Source of the DNA: CAWBJP01 sp963789165
GTDB taxonomy: Bacteria > Actinomycetota > Acidimicrobiia > IMCC26256 > BP-133
DNA length: 64,000 nt
Assembly: GCA_963789165.1 (NCBI GenBank)
Contig: CAWBJP010000010.1
Location: 372,001-436,000, forward strand
Direction: 5' to 3'
Part shown: piece by piece, positions 33,075 to 42,401 of the stretch
Numbering within the stretch: position 1 is the stretch's first letter
Layout: every line of letters begins with the position of its first letter
Notes under the pieces: model-generated
Told to the model about the DNA's origin: nothing
Database searches by the model: none
The model's input: the letters and a program-made list of their open reading frames with translations, nothing else
Position numbers and translations under genes: made by a program

Positions 33075-34298
33075 GTGCGCCCCGTCCACGTCGTCCCCAC
33101 CACCTCCCTTGACGGCCTGGCGGCCGCCCTGGCCGCACTGGACCCGGCCGACGACGACCTCGTCCTGGTCCACCCCGAGGCCAACAGCCTGATCGCGGGC
33201 GGCCCCGAGGACATTGCCGCCGCCCACTCGGTGTTCGGAGACTCCGTGGCGGTGGCCGCCTCGGCGCTGCCGTTGAGTGCCGGCGAGGCCGCCGTGCGGC
33301 TCACCGTGGTGCTTCTCAAGGGTCTGGGGACGCTGCCGTACCGCCACCACCCGTTCCCCCTCGGGCTGTGCGGGCCGGCGGCCACCCTCCGGCGGGTCCT
33401 GGCCGCGTTGCCCAAGGGCACCGACGATGCCGACCGGCTCGCCGGCGCCCTCCTGGCGGGAGACACCGAGCTGGCCCTGGACAGCGGCGGCCAGGTGTTC
33501 CGGGTCCTCGACGGGTCGGGCACCGACGTGGCCGCCGTGGGCGGGCGCCTCCATGCCGGCAACGAACGGCCCGTGGTGGCCATCGATCCCGCGCCCCCGA
33601 CCGGGGTCCGGAGCGTCCCCGGACAGGAGCCGTCCCCGACCGCCCTGGCCGGCCTGGCCGCCGCCCTGGCCGACCCCGGGACCCGGGATCTTGCCGCCCT
33701 CCTGCGCTACGACGGCGCCGTCGACCCCGCTCCGGACAAGGCGGTGGAGGCGGCGCCCGAGATCCTGGTCATGCCGTTCTGGAAGCCGGAGTTCTGCGCC
33801 ACCCTCGTGCGGGCGGCCGAGGTGGCCGACATGTGGTCGTCGGATCCGGACGACCCCGTTCCCGGGTCCGAGGTGTCCCTGTTCGCCCTCTCCCCCCGCC
33901 TGGCCGGCCTCCTGGAGGAGGACCTGATGGCACGGGTCTGGCCCCGGCTGCTCGAGCACTGGCCAGAGGTGGCCGTCACCGACGTCCATGACATCTTCGT
34001 CATCCGCTACGAACCGGCCCGGGGCCCGGGCGGCGATCCCGGCAAGATCGGCCCCACCGAGGGTCTGCCCCTGCACCACGACGTCGCCCAGGTGAGTGCC
34101 ACCGTCCGCCTCAACGCCGGCTACCGGGGCGGCGGACTTGCCTTCCCCCGCCAGGGCTGGGACACCGCCGGCGTGCCCGTGGGTCATCTGGTGGCCTGGC
34201 CGTCGCTCGTCACCCATCCCCACCGGGCCGAGCCCGTCCACCACGGGGTCCGCTACGGCCTCACCATCTGGTTCGCGCTACCGGGCGCCGGAGCCTGA
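33075..34298 (+). CDS. PLOD-like two-domain protein: glycosyltransferase-like domain + Fe(II)/2OG hydroxylase
   Basis: The GTG at 33075 gives 407 residues. The C-terminal domain is a prolyl/lysyl-hydroxylase-type Fe(II)/2-oxoglutarate dioxygenase, with HxD in LPLHHDVAQVSATVRLN, GGGLAFPRQGWDT, the distal His in SLVTHPHRAEPVHHGVRYGL and the Arg that binds 2OG. The N-terminal 220 residues resemble the glycosyltransferase domain of procollagen-lysine hydroxylases: FPLGLCGPAATLRRVLAALP, TELALDSGGQVFRVLDG (compare 'LDHKCRIFQNL' in PLOD) and GNERPVVAIDP. Activity of the N-terminal half is uncertain, since a full DxD metal motif is not evident. Its 3' end overlaps the convergent iron-sulfur gene by 21 bp. 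Confidence 0.72.
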   Translation: MRPVHVVPTTSLDGLAAALAALDPADDDLVLVHPEANSLIAGGPEDIAAAHSVFGDSVAVAASALPLSAGEAAVRLTVVLLKGLGTLPYRHHPFPLGLCGPAATLRRVLAALPKGTDDADRLAGALLAGDTELALDSGGQVFRVLDGSGTDVAAVGGRLHAGNERPVVAIDPAPPTGVRSVPGQEPSPTALAGLAAALADPGTRDLAALLRYDGAVDPAPDKAVEAAPEILVMPFWKPEFCATLVRAAEVADMWSSDPDDPVPGSEVSLFALSPRLAGLLEEDLMARVWPRLLEHWPEVAVTDVHDIFVIRYEPARGPGGDPGKIGPTEGLPLHHDVAQVSATVRLNAGYRGGGLAFPRQGWDTAGVPVGHLVAWPSLVTHPHRAEPVHHGVRYGLTIWFALPGAGA

Positions 34299-35240
34299 GG
34301 CGTCTTCTTCGGGAACACCCCGCGCCCCGTCTACATCGGGGACACCCCGCGCCCCGGGCTTCGGGGCCCGGTTCTGGACGTGGGAGAAACCGAACCGGCC
34401 CTTGATGCACAGGTTGCCCCGGGTCACGAACTGGTCGTGGGGTGAGGTGACCCGCACGATCTCGTTGTCCTGGACGTGGAGGGTCAGTGTGCAGCCCACG
34501 CCGCAGTAGGGGCAGATGGTGTCGGTGCGGGTCTGGCGCTCCGGGTCCCAGTCCCCCGCCTCCCGGAGGCGGTGCTCGGCGACGAAGGACAGGGCGCCGG
34601 TCGGACACACCTCCACGCAGTTGCCGCAGTACACGCAGGCCGAGTCGGGCAGGGGCGTGTCCCACTCGGTGGAGATGTGCGACGCGAACCCCCGGCCGGC
34701 TACGGCGATGGCGAAGGTCTGCTGCCACTGGTCACCGCAGGCGTCGACGCACTTGTAGCAGAGGATGCAGCGGGCGTAGTCCCGCACGTAGAGACCGTTG
34801 TCGACCTTGGCCGGCTGGGCCGCTACCGTGGCCGCTTCGGCCCCGTAACGGTCCGGCTCGGCGCCGTAGTCGACCATCCACTTCTCCAGCTCGGGGCCGG
34901 CGGCGGAGAGGTCCACGGAACTGGCCAGGAACTCGAGCACGAGGCGCCGGGCGGACCGGGCGCGAGGAGTGTCGGTGTGGATCACCATCCCGGCTTCGAC
35001 CTTGCGGGAGCAGGCCGGGGCCAGCACCCGGGCGCCCTCCACCTCCACCATGCACACCCGGCAGGCGTTCTTGGGGGTGAGGGTGTCGCCGTAGCACAGG
35101 GTCGGGATGTCGGCGCCCGCGGACCGGGCCACCTCCAGGATGGTGGCCCCCTCCGGTGCTTGGCGGGCCACTCCGTCGATGGTGACGTCGACCATCCGCC
35201 GGGGCGGGCCGAACGACACCGGGACCGGTCCTGCGCTCAT
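34278..35240 (-). CDS. Formate dehydrogenase N-terminal Fe-S module as a separate subunit
   Basis: The ATG at 35240 overlaps the stop of the large catalytic gene (ATGA), giving 320 residues. Residues about 15-95 are a plant-type [2Fe-2S] domain (TLCYGDTLTPKNACRVCMVE, LAPACSRKVEAG). A [4Fe-4S] region has ARCILCYKCVDACGDQWQQT and ACVYCGNCVEVCPTGALSF. The C-terminus is the [4Fe-4S] lobe that normally begins the molybdopterin subunit: ICPYCGVGCTLTLHVQDNE, then VTRGNLCIKGRFGFSH. In NAD-dependent FdhA/FdsA these lie N-terminal to the catalytic domain in one chain. Here they form a second gene placed after it. The two products must assemble to make a working enzyme (inference). Confidence 0.88.
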   Translation of the reverse strand: MSAGPVPVSFGPPRRMVDVTIDGVARQAPEGATILEVARSAGADIPTLCYGDTLTPKNACRVCMVEVEGARVLAPACSRKVEAGMVIHTDTPRARSARRLVLEFLASSVDLSAAGPELEKWMVDYGAEPDRYGAEAATVAAQPAKVDNGLYVRDYARCILCYKCVDACGDQWQQTFAIAVAGRGFASHISTEWDTPLPDSACVYCGNCVEVCPTGALSFVAEHRLREAGDWDPERQTRTDTICPYCGVGCTLTLHVQDNEIVRVTSPHDQFVTRGNLCIKGRFGFSHVQNRAPKPGARGVPDVDGARGVPEEDASGSGAR

Positions 35241-38200
35241 ACCGGGAACACCTCCAGGCGCTTGACGGCCGAGGCGATGGCGGAGGCCGCGGTCTGGCCC
35301 AGGCCGCAGATGGAGGCGTCGCGCATGACCGTGCCCACGTCGGCCAGGAGGGCCAGCTCGTCGGCCACGCTCGACAGGGGCGCGCCGGCCACCAGGCGCT
35401 CGAGGATCTCCTCCTGGCGGACGGTGCCGACCCGACAGGGAACGCACTGCCCGCAGGACTCGTCCCGGAAGAAGGCGGCGATGCGCAGCAGGAACCCGGC
35501 CAGGTTGACGGAGTCGTCGACCACCATGACCACCCCGGAGCCCAGTGTCGTCCCCGCCTCCGACGCTCCCTCGAAGGTCAGGGGCACGTCAAGGCCATCG
35601 GGGGTGACGAAGGAGCCGGCCGCCCCACCCAGCAGCACCCCCTGGAGCGCCCGACCCGCAGGGAGGCCGCCAGCGAGTTCCAGCAGGTGCCGGAGCGTGA
35701 CGCCGAAGGGCACCTCGTAGACCCCGGGGGCCCGCACCGATCCGGAGACGGCGAAGAGCTTGGTCCCGGTGGAACGCTCGGTGCCGGTGGCGGCGAAGGC
35801 GGCCGCCCCGTGCTCCAGGATGGGGAGCACGTTCACCAGGGTCTCGACATTGTTGACCACGGTGGGCTTTCCGAAGAGCCCCACCTCCACCGGGAAGGGC
35901 GGCTTGTTGCGGGGTTCGCCCCGGTAGCCCTCGATGGAGTTGAAGATGGCGGTTTCCTCTCCGCAGATGTACGCCCCCGCCCCCCGACGCACCTCGACGT
36001 CGAACCGGAACCGGAGTCCCATCACGTCGGCGCCCAGGAAGCCCCGGTCGTAGGCGGCGGCGATGGCCCGCTCCAGGGTCTGGAGCGCCCTCGGATACTC
36101 ACCCCGCAGATACACGTAACCCAGTTCGCAGCCGGTGGCGTAGCCGGCGATGGTCATCGCCTCCAGCACGGCGAAGGGATCGCCCTCCAGGAGCAGCCGG
36201 TCCTTGAACGTGCCCGGTTCGGACTCGTCGGCGTTGCACACCAGCAGGTGGGGCCGGACGGGCTGGGCGGCCACCGCCGCCCATTTCCGCCCCGCAGGGA
36301 AGGCGGCACCGCCCCGTCCCACGAGCTTGGAGTCGGTCACCTCCCGGATCACGGCCGTGGGGCCCAGGTCCACCGCCCGGCGCAACGCGCCGTAGCCACC
36401 CTGGGACCGGTAGTCGTCGAGGCTGGTGGGGTCCACCACCCCGACCCGGCGCAGCAGAACGAGCGCGGGGTCCCCCCGCTGGGGGACGGCGGCCGCCACC
36501 TCAGGTTCCTCGGGGGCGGCGACGGCGCCGGCATCGATCGCGGCGGCCACTGCTCCGGGCGTGGCCGGAGCCAATACGGCCTCGTGACGCTGCGGCCCGT
36601 AGTCGACCACCAGGGCCGCCGGGGCCCGTTCGCACAACCCCAGGCAGGGACTCTCCTCCCAGATCCCCGGGGCCACCCCGGACCCCGGGACTTTCTCCTC
36701 GCCCGACGGCAGGCCCTCGACCAGCTCGCCGGCCCCGGCCATCCGGCAAGCCAGGTCGACGCACACATGGACCACGCGGGGCGGGCGGGGCTCCATCGAG
36801 AACAGGCCGTAGAAGGACGCCACCCCGTAGGCCTCGGCGGGCGCCACCCCGAGGCGCCGGCAGATCTCGTCCAGCCCGCCCGGGGTGATCCACCCGGTCA
36901 CGTCGTGGATGGCGTGGAGGGCGGGAAGCAGCAGGTGGCGCATCCCTTCCGGGCCGGGGACCACCGAGCCGAGCAGGGCGTCGAGAGCCGTCGCCTCGGC
37001 CGGGCTGGGCACCTGGCCCCGGAACCGGAGATCGCTCAAGAAGCCGCCGCCGTGTCCTCCGGCGAGCCGTTCGACCCGCACGGCTGCCGCCTTGAACTCG
37101 GCGGTGCCCGACTTGGGGTCGGTGGCGTCGATGGTGAGCTGGTTGATGTCCACCTCGTCGGGGAAGTGCAGGGTCATGAACACGAGTCCCGGTGGAAGAC
37201 CGGAATCGATCCGGGCCGGCGCCACCAGCGATCCCCGGCGGGACGTCACCCGGACGCGGTCCCCGTCGACCAGGCCGAGGTTGACGGCGTCCTCCGGGCT
37301 CACGTCGAGGGTCTCGGGCCGGCGCAGCGGCGAGGCGTAGCTGCCGGACTGCACACCGGTGTTGTAGGAGTCGAGGCGGCGCCCGGTGGTGAGGCGCAGC
37401 GGGTACTCCTCGGACAGGGACTCGACCGGCAGCTCGTGGACCACGGCGTTGAAGGGCGCCAGCCGGCCCCGGCGGGCCGGGTCCTCCTCCCACAGCCGGC
37501 CGTGGAGGAACGAAGGCTCCAGACGGTCCTCCGAGTAGCACGGCCACTGGATCCCGCCCAGTTCCTCCAGGCGCCGATAGCTCATGCCGGCGTGCATGGG
37601 TGACAGCGAGCGCAACTCGTCCCAGATCGCCTCAGCCGAGTCGTACGACCATTCGTGGCCGAGGCGCGCCGCGATCGCCAACAGGATCTCGATGTCGTCC
37701 CGAGCCCCCGGCGGCGGTTCGAGTGCCTTGCGGACCCGCTGGACCCGGCGCTCCGAGTTGGTGACCGTGCCTTCCGACTCGCACCACGCCGCGCTGGCGG
37801 GGAGCACGACGTCGGCCATCTCGGCCGTCTTCGTCATGAAGATGTCCTGGACGACGAGGTGGTCGAGGCCCTCGAGCAGCTTGATGGCATGGCCGACGTC
37901 GGCCTCCGACTGGGCGGGGTTCTCCCCCAGCACGTAGAGGCCCCGCAGCCTGCCTTGACCCATGGCTTCGAACATCTGGGTGAGGTGCATGCCGTAGGCC
38001 GGGGGAATGTCACTGCCCCACGCCGTGTCGAAACGGGCCCGCGCCTCGGGGTCGAGGATGTCGGCGAAGCCGGGGAGGCGGTTGGGGATGGCGCCCATGT
38101 CGCCCCCGCCCTGGACGTTGTTCTGGCCCCGCAGCGGGTTGAGCCCGGCCCCGTAGCGCCCGACGTGGCCGCAGAGCAGGGCCAGGTTGATGAGGGCGAA

Positions 38201-38954
38201 GACGTTGTCGACGGCGTTGTGGTGCTCGGTGATCCCCAGCGTCCAGCACATCTGGGCCCGGTCCGCCCGGGCGTAGGTGTGGGCCAGCTCGGCGATCAGG
38301 GCAGCGGGGACCCCGGTCTCCGCTTCCGCCCGGGGCAGCGTCCACTCCTCCACCGAGGCGGCGAACTCCTCGAAGCCGCTCGTGGCCCGGGTCGATGAAA
38401 CTGCGGTTCTCCAGACCGGCACGGAGGATCTCCCGGGCCACGGCGTTGGCCAGGGCGATGTCGGTCCCCACGTGCAGCGGCAACCAGGAGTCGGCGAAGC
38501 GCGCCGTCGACGTGCGGCGGGGGTCGACCACGAACAGCTTCGCTCCCCGCCGCTGCGCCTGGATGACATGGTGGAAGAAGATCGGGTGCGTCTCGCGGGC
38601 GTTGGAGCCCCACAGGACGACCACGTCGGCGTCCTCGACCTCCTTATAGGAACTGGTGCCGCCTCCGGCCCCGAATACCGTCGCCAGACCGACGACGCTG
38701 GGCGCGTGTCAGGTGCGGTTACAGGAGTCGATGTTGTTGGTGCCGATGGCCACCCGCATGAGCTTCTGGGCCATGAAGTTGACCTCGTTGGTGGCCTTCG
38801 AACACGAGAACATCCCCACCGCCCCGGGGCCGGCCTCGTCCCGCACCCGTGCGAGTCCGCTGGCGGCGGCGTCGAGGGCCTCGTCCCAGGACGCCTCCCG
38901 CAGGATCCCGTCCCGGCGCACCATCGGTTGGGTCACACGCTCGTAGGTTCGCAT
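35237..38954 (-). CDS. Selenocysteine-containing formate dehydrogenase catalytic domain fused to NuoE- and NuoF-like diaphorase domains (frameshift near 38388)
   Basis: The ATG at 38954 opens MRTYERVTQPMVRRDGIL. Codon 82 is TGA (38711-38709) in NNIDSCNRT-U-HAPSVVGLA, exactly where E. coli FdhF has Sec in ARV-U-HGPSVAGL, and the same frame continues VEDADVVVLWGSNARETHP. Near 38384-38391 (CCCGGG run) one base must be adjusted to continue ATSGFEEFAASVEEWTLP. The molybdopterin domains run to about residue 650 (GLNPLRGQNNVQGGGDMG, LPASAAWCESEGTVTNSERR). A NuoE-like [2Fe-2S] domain follows (VCVDLACRMAG, SPCLGLCERAP), then a NuoF-like NADH/FMN domain (GRGGAAFPAGRKW, CNADESEPGTFKDR, ESCGQCVPCRVGT). 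It oxidises formate and passes electrons to NAD+ via FMN (family knowledge). Length is about 1238 residues. Confidence 0.9.
38680..38711 (-). promoter_or_regulatory. UGA selenocysteine codon with bacterial SECIS-like hairpin
   Basis: The UGA is at 38711-38709. Eighteen bases downstream begins a GGUCUG apical loop (38690-38685) on a stem GUCG/CGAC with a single bulged U on the 5' side and a C:G closing pair. E. coli fdhF has the same GGUCUG sequence at the same distance from its UGA, with the bulged U and loop GU needed for SelB binding. This strongly favours Sec insertion over a stop. The hairpin would bind SelB; selA, selB, selC and selD are not in the window. Confidence 0.85.
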
Positions 38955-39129
38955 TGTTACAACATATCGCAGTCGCCCTGCCCCGTATCCCTCCAACGGC
39001 GCCTTAGGCGCGCCGAACACTGGGAGGAAACCGGGCATCCGGCACGAATTCCTTAAACACGGCTTTACGTTCCCCCCGGTCCGATCCGCCCAAAGCAACC
39101 AGTTAGGACCTGTAAGGAGTTAACGGGCA

Positions 39130-40953
39130 GTGAAATCACGACCGGGGATCGGACATCGGGCGGCGCTCGCCGTCGCCTTGGCTCTGCTGATCCCGACCGC
39201 GGGCATCGGGCTCTCCGGCGCGGCCGGCACCGCCCCGGGCGATCCGGCGGCGAACGTCTACCCCGGGCAGGGCTACTGGTTGGCAGGCGCGGACGGCGCG
39301 GTCTACGGCTTCGGGGCGGCCGGCACCTTCGGCGTGCTGCCGGCCCGGCCCCGCCAGCCCATCGCCGGGGTGGCGGCCACGCCCACTGGCGCGGGCTACT
39401 GGCTGGTGGGCGCCGACGGCGGCCTGTTCAGCTTCGGCGACGCCTCCTTCTACGGCTCCACCGGCGGCCTCAACCTCAACCGCCCCGTGGTCGGCATGGC
39501 GCCCTCCCCCACCGGCGCCGGCTACTGGTTCGTGGCCGCCGACGGCGGCATCTTCAGCTTCGGCGACGCCGCCTTCTACGGCTCCACCGGCGCCCTCCGG
39601 CTCAACCGCCCCGTGGTCGGTATGGCCGCTACTCCCACGGGCCGGGGTTACTGGTTCGTGGCCGCCGACGGCGGCATCTTCAGCTTCGGCGACGCCGCCT
39701 TCTACGGCTCGACCGGGTCCGTACGGCTCAACAAGCCGATCGTGGGGATGGCCCCCACGCCGACCGGGGCCGGCTACTGGCTGGTTGCCTCGGACGGCGG
39801 GGTCTTCACCTTCGGCGACGCCGCCTACTACGGCTCGACCGGGGACCAGCGCCTCAACGCTCCTGTCGTGGGCCTGTCCCCGACACCCAGCGGGCGGGGC
39901 TACTGGTTCGTGGCCGCCGACGGGGGCGTGTTCAACTTCGGCGACGCCGGCTTCGTGGGCTCAACGGGCGGGAAGTCCGGGCCTCGAATCACCGCCATGA
40001 CCGCGGTGCCGGCCCGCGCCACCCAGTCCTCCCCCCGGAGTCCCACCGGCGCTCCATCCGCCCCGGCCCCGGCTCCCGGGCCCGCTCCCGGTCCCAGTGG
40101 CGACCCGACGACCACCACTCCGGACACCGTCCCCGACCAGCCGGCCCCGGATGCGCCGCCGGTGCCGCTGACGCCGTCCGAACGCGGGGGGCCCTTCGAC
40201 GTCGGACTGATCGGCGATACGGGCTACAGCGAGAGCCAGAAGGAGGAACTCCTCGAGGAGCGGGCCGACATGAACCTGGCCGGGCTGGGCCTCACCATGC
40301 ACGTCGGTGACGTCTGGAGCGAGGCCGACGCCCGGTGCCAGGTGGAGGACTACCTGGAGGTGTACAGGGTCTTCGACGCCTTCGCCGCTCCCTTCGTGTA
40401 CACGCCGGGCGACAACGAATGGACCGACTGCCCGGGGAGCACGAGCGGAGCCCTGAACCGCATCCGGGACATCTTCTTCTCCACCAACGAGACGCTCGGA
40501 CAGCGCAAGATGACGGTCGATCGCCAGGCCGGAATGCCGGAGAACGCCCGCTTCGTCGTGGGCGGCGTGGTCTTCGTCACCAACAACGAGCCGGGGGCCA
40601 GCGGCCGGGGGGGCACGCACCGGGACCGCAACATCGAATGGCTCAACGGCGCCTTCGACCAGGCGGAAGCCATCGGCGCCGCGGGCGTCGTCGTCGCCTG
40701 GCAGGACAACCCCTTCGAGCCCTCCGGCGGGCGCCTGGTCAAGACGCTCCAGGACCGCACACGGATCTTCGGGAAGCCCGTGGTCCTCGTCCACGGCGAC
40801 ACCCACCACGCCCACATCGACCACCCCTGGAGGGACCTCCCCAACTTCACCCGGGTCGAGGTCGAAGGCGACAGCTCCTCGGGCCGGTGGTACCGCATGA
40901 CGATCGACCCGAGCAGCCCCAACGTCTTCACCTTCAAGCAGGAACGGGGCTGA
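39130..40953 (+). CDS. Secreted protein with six GYW/FGDA repeats and a calcineurin-type phosphoesterase domain
   Basis: The GTG at 39130, after TAAGGAG, opens a 607-residue protein with a signal peptide (residues 1-34, AALAVALALLIPTAGIGLSG). Six tandem 42-residue repeats follow (about 39271-40000), each GYW(F/L)VAADGGIFSFGDA(A/S)FYGSTG-like and probably propeller blades. A Pro/Thr linker (GPAPGPSGDPTTTTPDTVP) leads to a metallophosphatase domain with LIGDTGYSESQ, MHVGDVWSEAD, TPGDNEWTDCPG and LVHGDTHHAHIDHPW as metal-site motifs. It likely acts outside the cell or in the wall. Two of the repeats are nearly identical at the DNA level, suggesting recent duplication. It diverges from the formate dehydrogenase gene. 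Confidence 0.85.
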   Translation: MKSRPGIGHRAALAVALALLIPTAGIGLSGAAGTAPGDPAANVYPGQGYWLAGADGAVYGFGAAGTFGVLPARPRQPIAGVAATPTGAGYWLVGADGGLFSFGDASFYGSTGGLNLNRPVVGMAPSPTGAGYWFVAADGGIFSFGDAAFYGSTGALRLNRPVVGMAATPTGRGYWFVAADGGIFSFGDAAFYGSTGSVRLNKPIVGMAPTPTGAGYWLVASDGGVFTFGDAAYYGSTGDQRLNAPVVGLSPTPSGRGYWFVAADGGVFNFGDAGFVGSTGGKSGPRITAMTAVPARATQSSPRSPTGAPSAPAPAPGPAPGPSGDPTTTTPDTVPDQPAPDAPPVPLTPSERGGPFDVGLIGDTGYSESQKEELLEERADMNLAGLGLTMHVGDVWSEADARCQVEDYLEVYRVFDAFAAPFVYTPGDNEWTDCPGSTSGALNRIRDIFFSTNETLGQRKMTVDRQAGMPENARFVVGGVVFVTNNEPGASGRGGTHRDRNIEWLNGAFDQAEAIGAAGVVVAWQDNPFEPSGGRLVKTLQDRTRIFGKPVVLVHGDTHHAHIDHPWRDLPNFTRVEVEGDSSSGRWYRMTIDPSSPNVFTFKQERG

Positions 40954-40970
40954 GCCTGAGCCGCTTCGTC

Positions 40971-40996
40971 CCCTTCCCCGGACCCCGGGGGAAGGG
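40971..40996 (+). terminator. Hairpin after the phosphoesterase gene
   Basis: A 9-bp perfect stem (CCCTTCCCC / GGGGAAGGG) with an 8-base loop begins 17 bp after the stop codon. No U-tract follows, as is usual in high-GC actinobacteria. It separates the phosphoesterase gene from the antiporter gene. Confidence 0.55.
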
Positions 40997-41057
40997 AATG
41001 AGCGGCCGCGCCGTGGAACCAGCACAGGGTCAAAGTCGTACGCTTGACAGAACCCCC

Positions 41058-42401
41058 ATGACACACATCTCCCTCGTAGCCACCATCTCCCTCAGTGAAC
41101 ACGAGCTCACCCGGTTCTTCGTGGCCGTGGTGGCGCTCATGGCCTGCGCCCATCTGATGGGGAGCTTGTTCGGGCGGCTCAAGATGCCGCGGGTCATCGG
41201 CGAGATCGCCGGCGGCCTGCTGCTGGGCCCCACCGTCCTGGGCGCCATCTCCCCTTCGGCTCAGAGCTGGGTCTTCGACGCCTTCCCCGAGGAGGGGAAG
41301 CTCCTGGCCATGATGTCGTCCTTCGGCGTGGTCCTCCTCATGTTCTTCTCGGGCATGGAGACGCGGGCCCGCTTCGCCAAGGCGGACCGCAAGGTCGCCA
41401 TTCCCGTCCTCATCGGAGCCACCGCCCTGCCCTTCCTGGCCGGGCTGGCCGCTCCGCTCCTGTTCGACTTCAGCCCCTACATGGGCGCCCGGGGCAACGA
41501 CGCCTCGCTGGTCATCATCATCGGCATCGCGGTGGCCATCACGTCGATCCCGGTGATCTCGAAGATCTTCCTCGACCTCGGGATGATGAACACCCGCTTC
41601 GCCCGGATCGTGCTCACCGTAGCCACCGTGGAGGACATCGCCCTCTGGGGCCTGGTCGGGGTGGCCACCGCCCTGGCCGAGTCCCAGTCGCCGTCGGTCG
41701 CTGAGCTGGTACTCACGCCGGTGCTGACGGTGGCCTTCTTCGGCGCCGCCATGTGGACGCTCCCCCGGCTGCTGCGGGCCGCCCTGCGCTCACCCGCCCG
41801 CGGCCTGGTCGAGCACCGCCCAGCCCGCTTCGCCCTGCTGGCCTGCTTCTCCATGGTGGCCCTGGCCAGCCTGGCCGGCGTCAACCTCATCTTCGGGGCG
41901 CTGCTGGCCGGGATGGCCATCTGCAAGCTGCCCGAGCCCATCGTCGAGACGGTCCGGACCAAGGTGAAGGCCTTCGCCCTGGTGTTCTTCACCCCCGTCT
42001 ACTTCGCCATCGTCGGGCTCAAGCTGGATCTCGGCCACCACTTCGACCCCGCCTTCTTCTTCGGCTTCCTGGCCTTCTGCACGGTGATGAAGACCATCGG
42101 GACGTTCGCCGCCGGCTGGTACGCCACCCGGGACCGGCGCTCCACCATCAACCTGGCCGCCGCCCTCAACGCCCGGGGCGGGCCCGGCATCGTGCTCGCC
42201 ACCGTGGCCTTCGACGCCCAGATCATCGACGAGCGGTTCTTCGTCACCCTGGTCCTCGTGGCCGTGATCACGTCGCTGGCGGCGGGGAGCTGGTTCCGCT
42301 ACGTGCTCGCCCAGGGCTGGGAGCTGCTGGTGGTGCGGGGCGAACAGCCGGACGCATCCGATTCCCCGGTGGCCAACGGGCGGGTCAAGGAGCCGGTGTA
42401 G
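41058..42401 (+). CDS. CPA2-family cation/proton antiporter (Kef/NapA type)
   Basis: The ATG at 41058 gives 447 residues with about 12 membrane helices. The Na+/H+ exchanger fold is seen in LKMPRVIGEIAGGLLLGPTV (first inverted repeat), MMSSFGVVLLMFFSGMET, ITSIPVISKIFLDLGMMN and TVATVEDIALWGLVGVAT, which holds the membrane acidic residue. LNARGGPGIVLATVAFDAQI lies near the end. No C-terminal RCK/TrkA-N domain is present, so it differs from full-length KefB/KefC. The ion cannot be told from sequence. The sulfotransferase gene starts directly after its TAG. Confidence 0.9.
   Translation: MTHISLVATISLSEHELTRFFVAVVALMACAHLMGSLFGRLKMPRVIGEIAGGLLLGPTVLGAISPSAQSWVFDAFPEEGKLLAMMSSFGVVLLMFFSGMETRARFAKADRKVAIPVLIGATALPFLAGLAAPLLFDFSPYMGARGNDASLVIIIGIAVAITSIPVISKIFLDLGMMNTRFARIVLTVATVEDIALWGLVGVATALAESQSPSVAELVLTPVLTVAFFGAAMWTLPRLLRAALRSPARGLVEHRPARFALLACFSMVALASLAGVNLIFGALLAGMAICKLPEPIVETVRTKVKAFALVFFTPVYFAIVGLKLDLGHHFDPAFFFGFLAFCTVMKTIGTFAAGWYATRDRRSTINLAAALNARGGPGIVLATVAFDAQIIDERFFVTLVLVAVITSLAAGSWFRYVLAQGWELLVVRGEQPDASDSPVANGRVKEPV

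Noticed and set aside
38709..38711. UGA as the true stop of a short formate dehydrogenase fragment
   Set aside because: Conserved enzyme sequence continues in frame after it and a SECIS-like hairpin is correctly placed, so Sec is the better reading.
39271..40000. 126-bp periodic DNA repeats as a possible CRISPR array
   Set aside because: The repeats are coding, without spacers or direct-repeat/spacer alternation; no CRISPR array was seen in the window.
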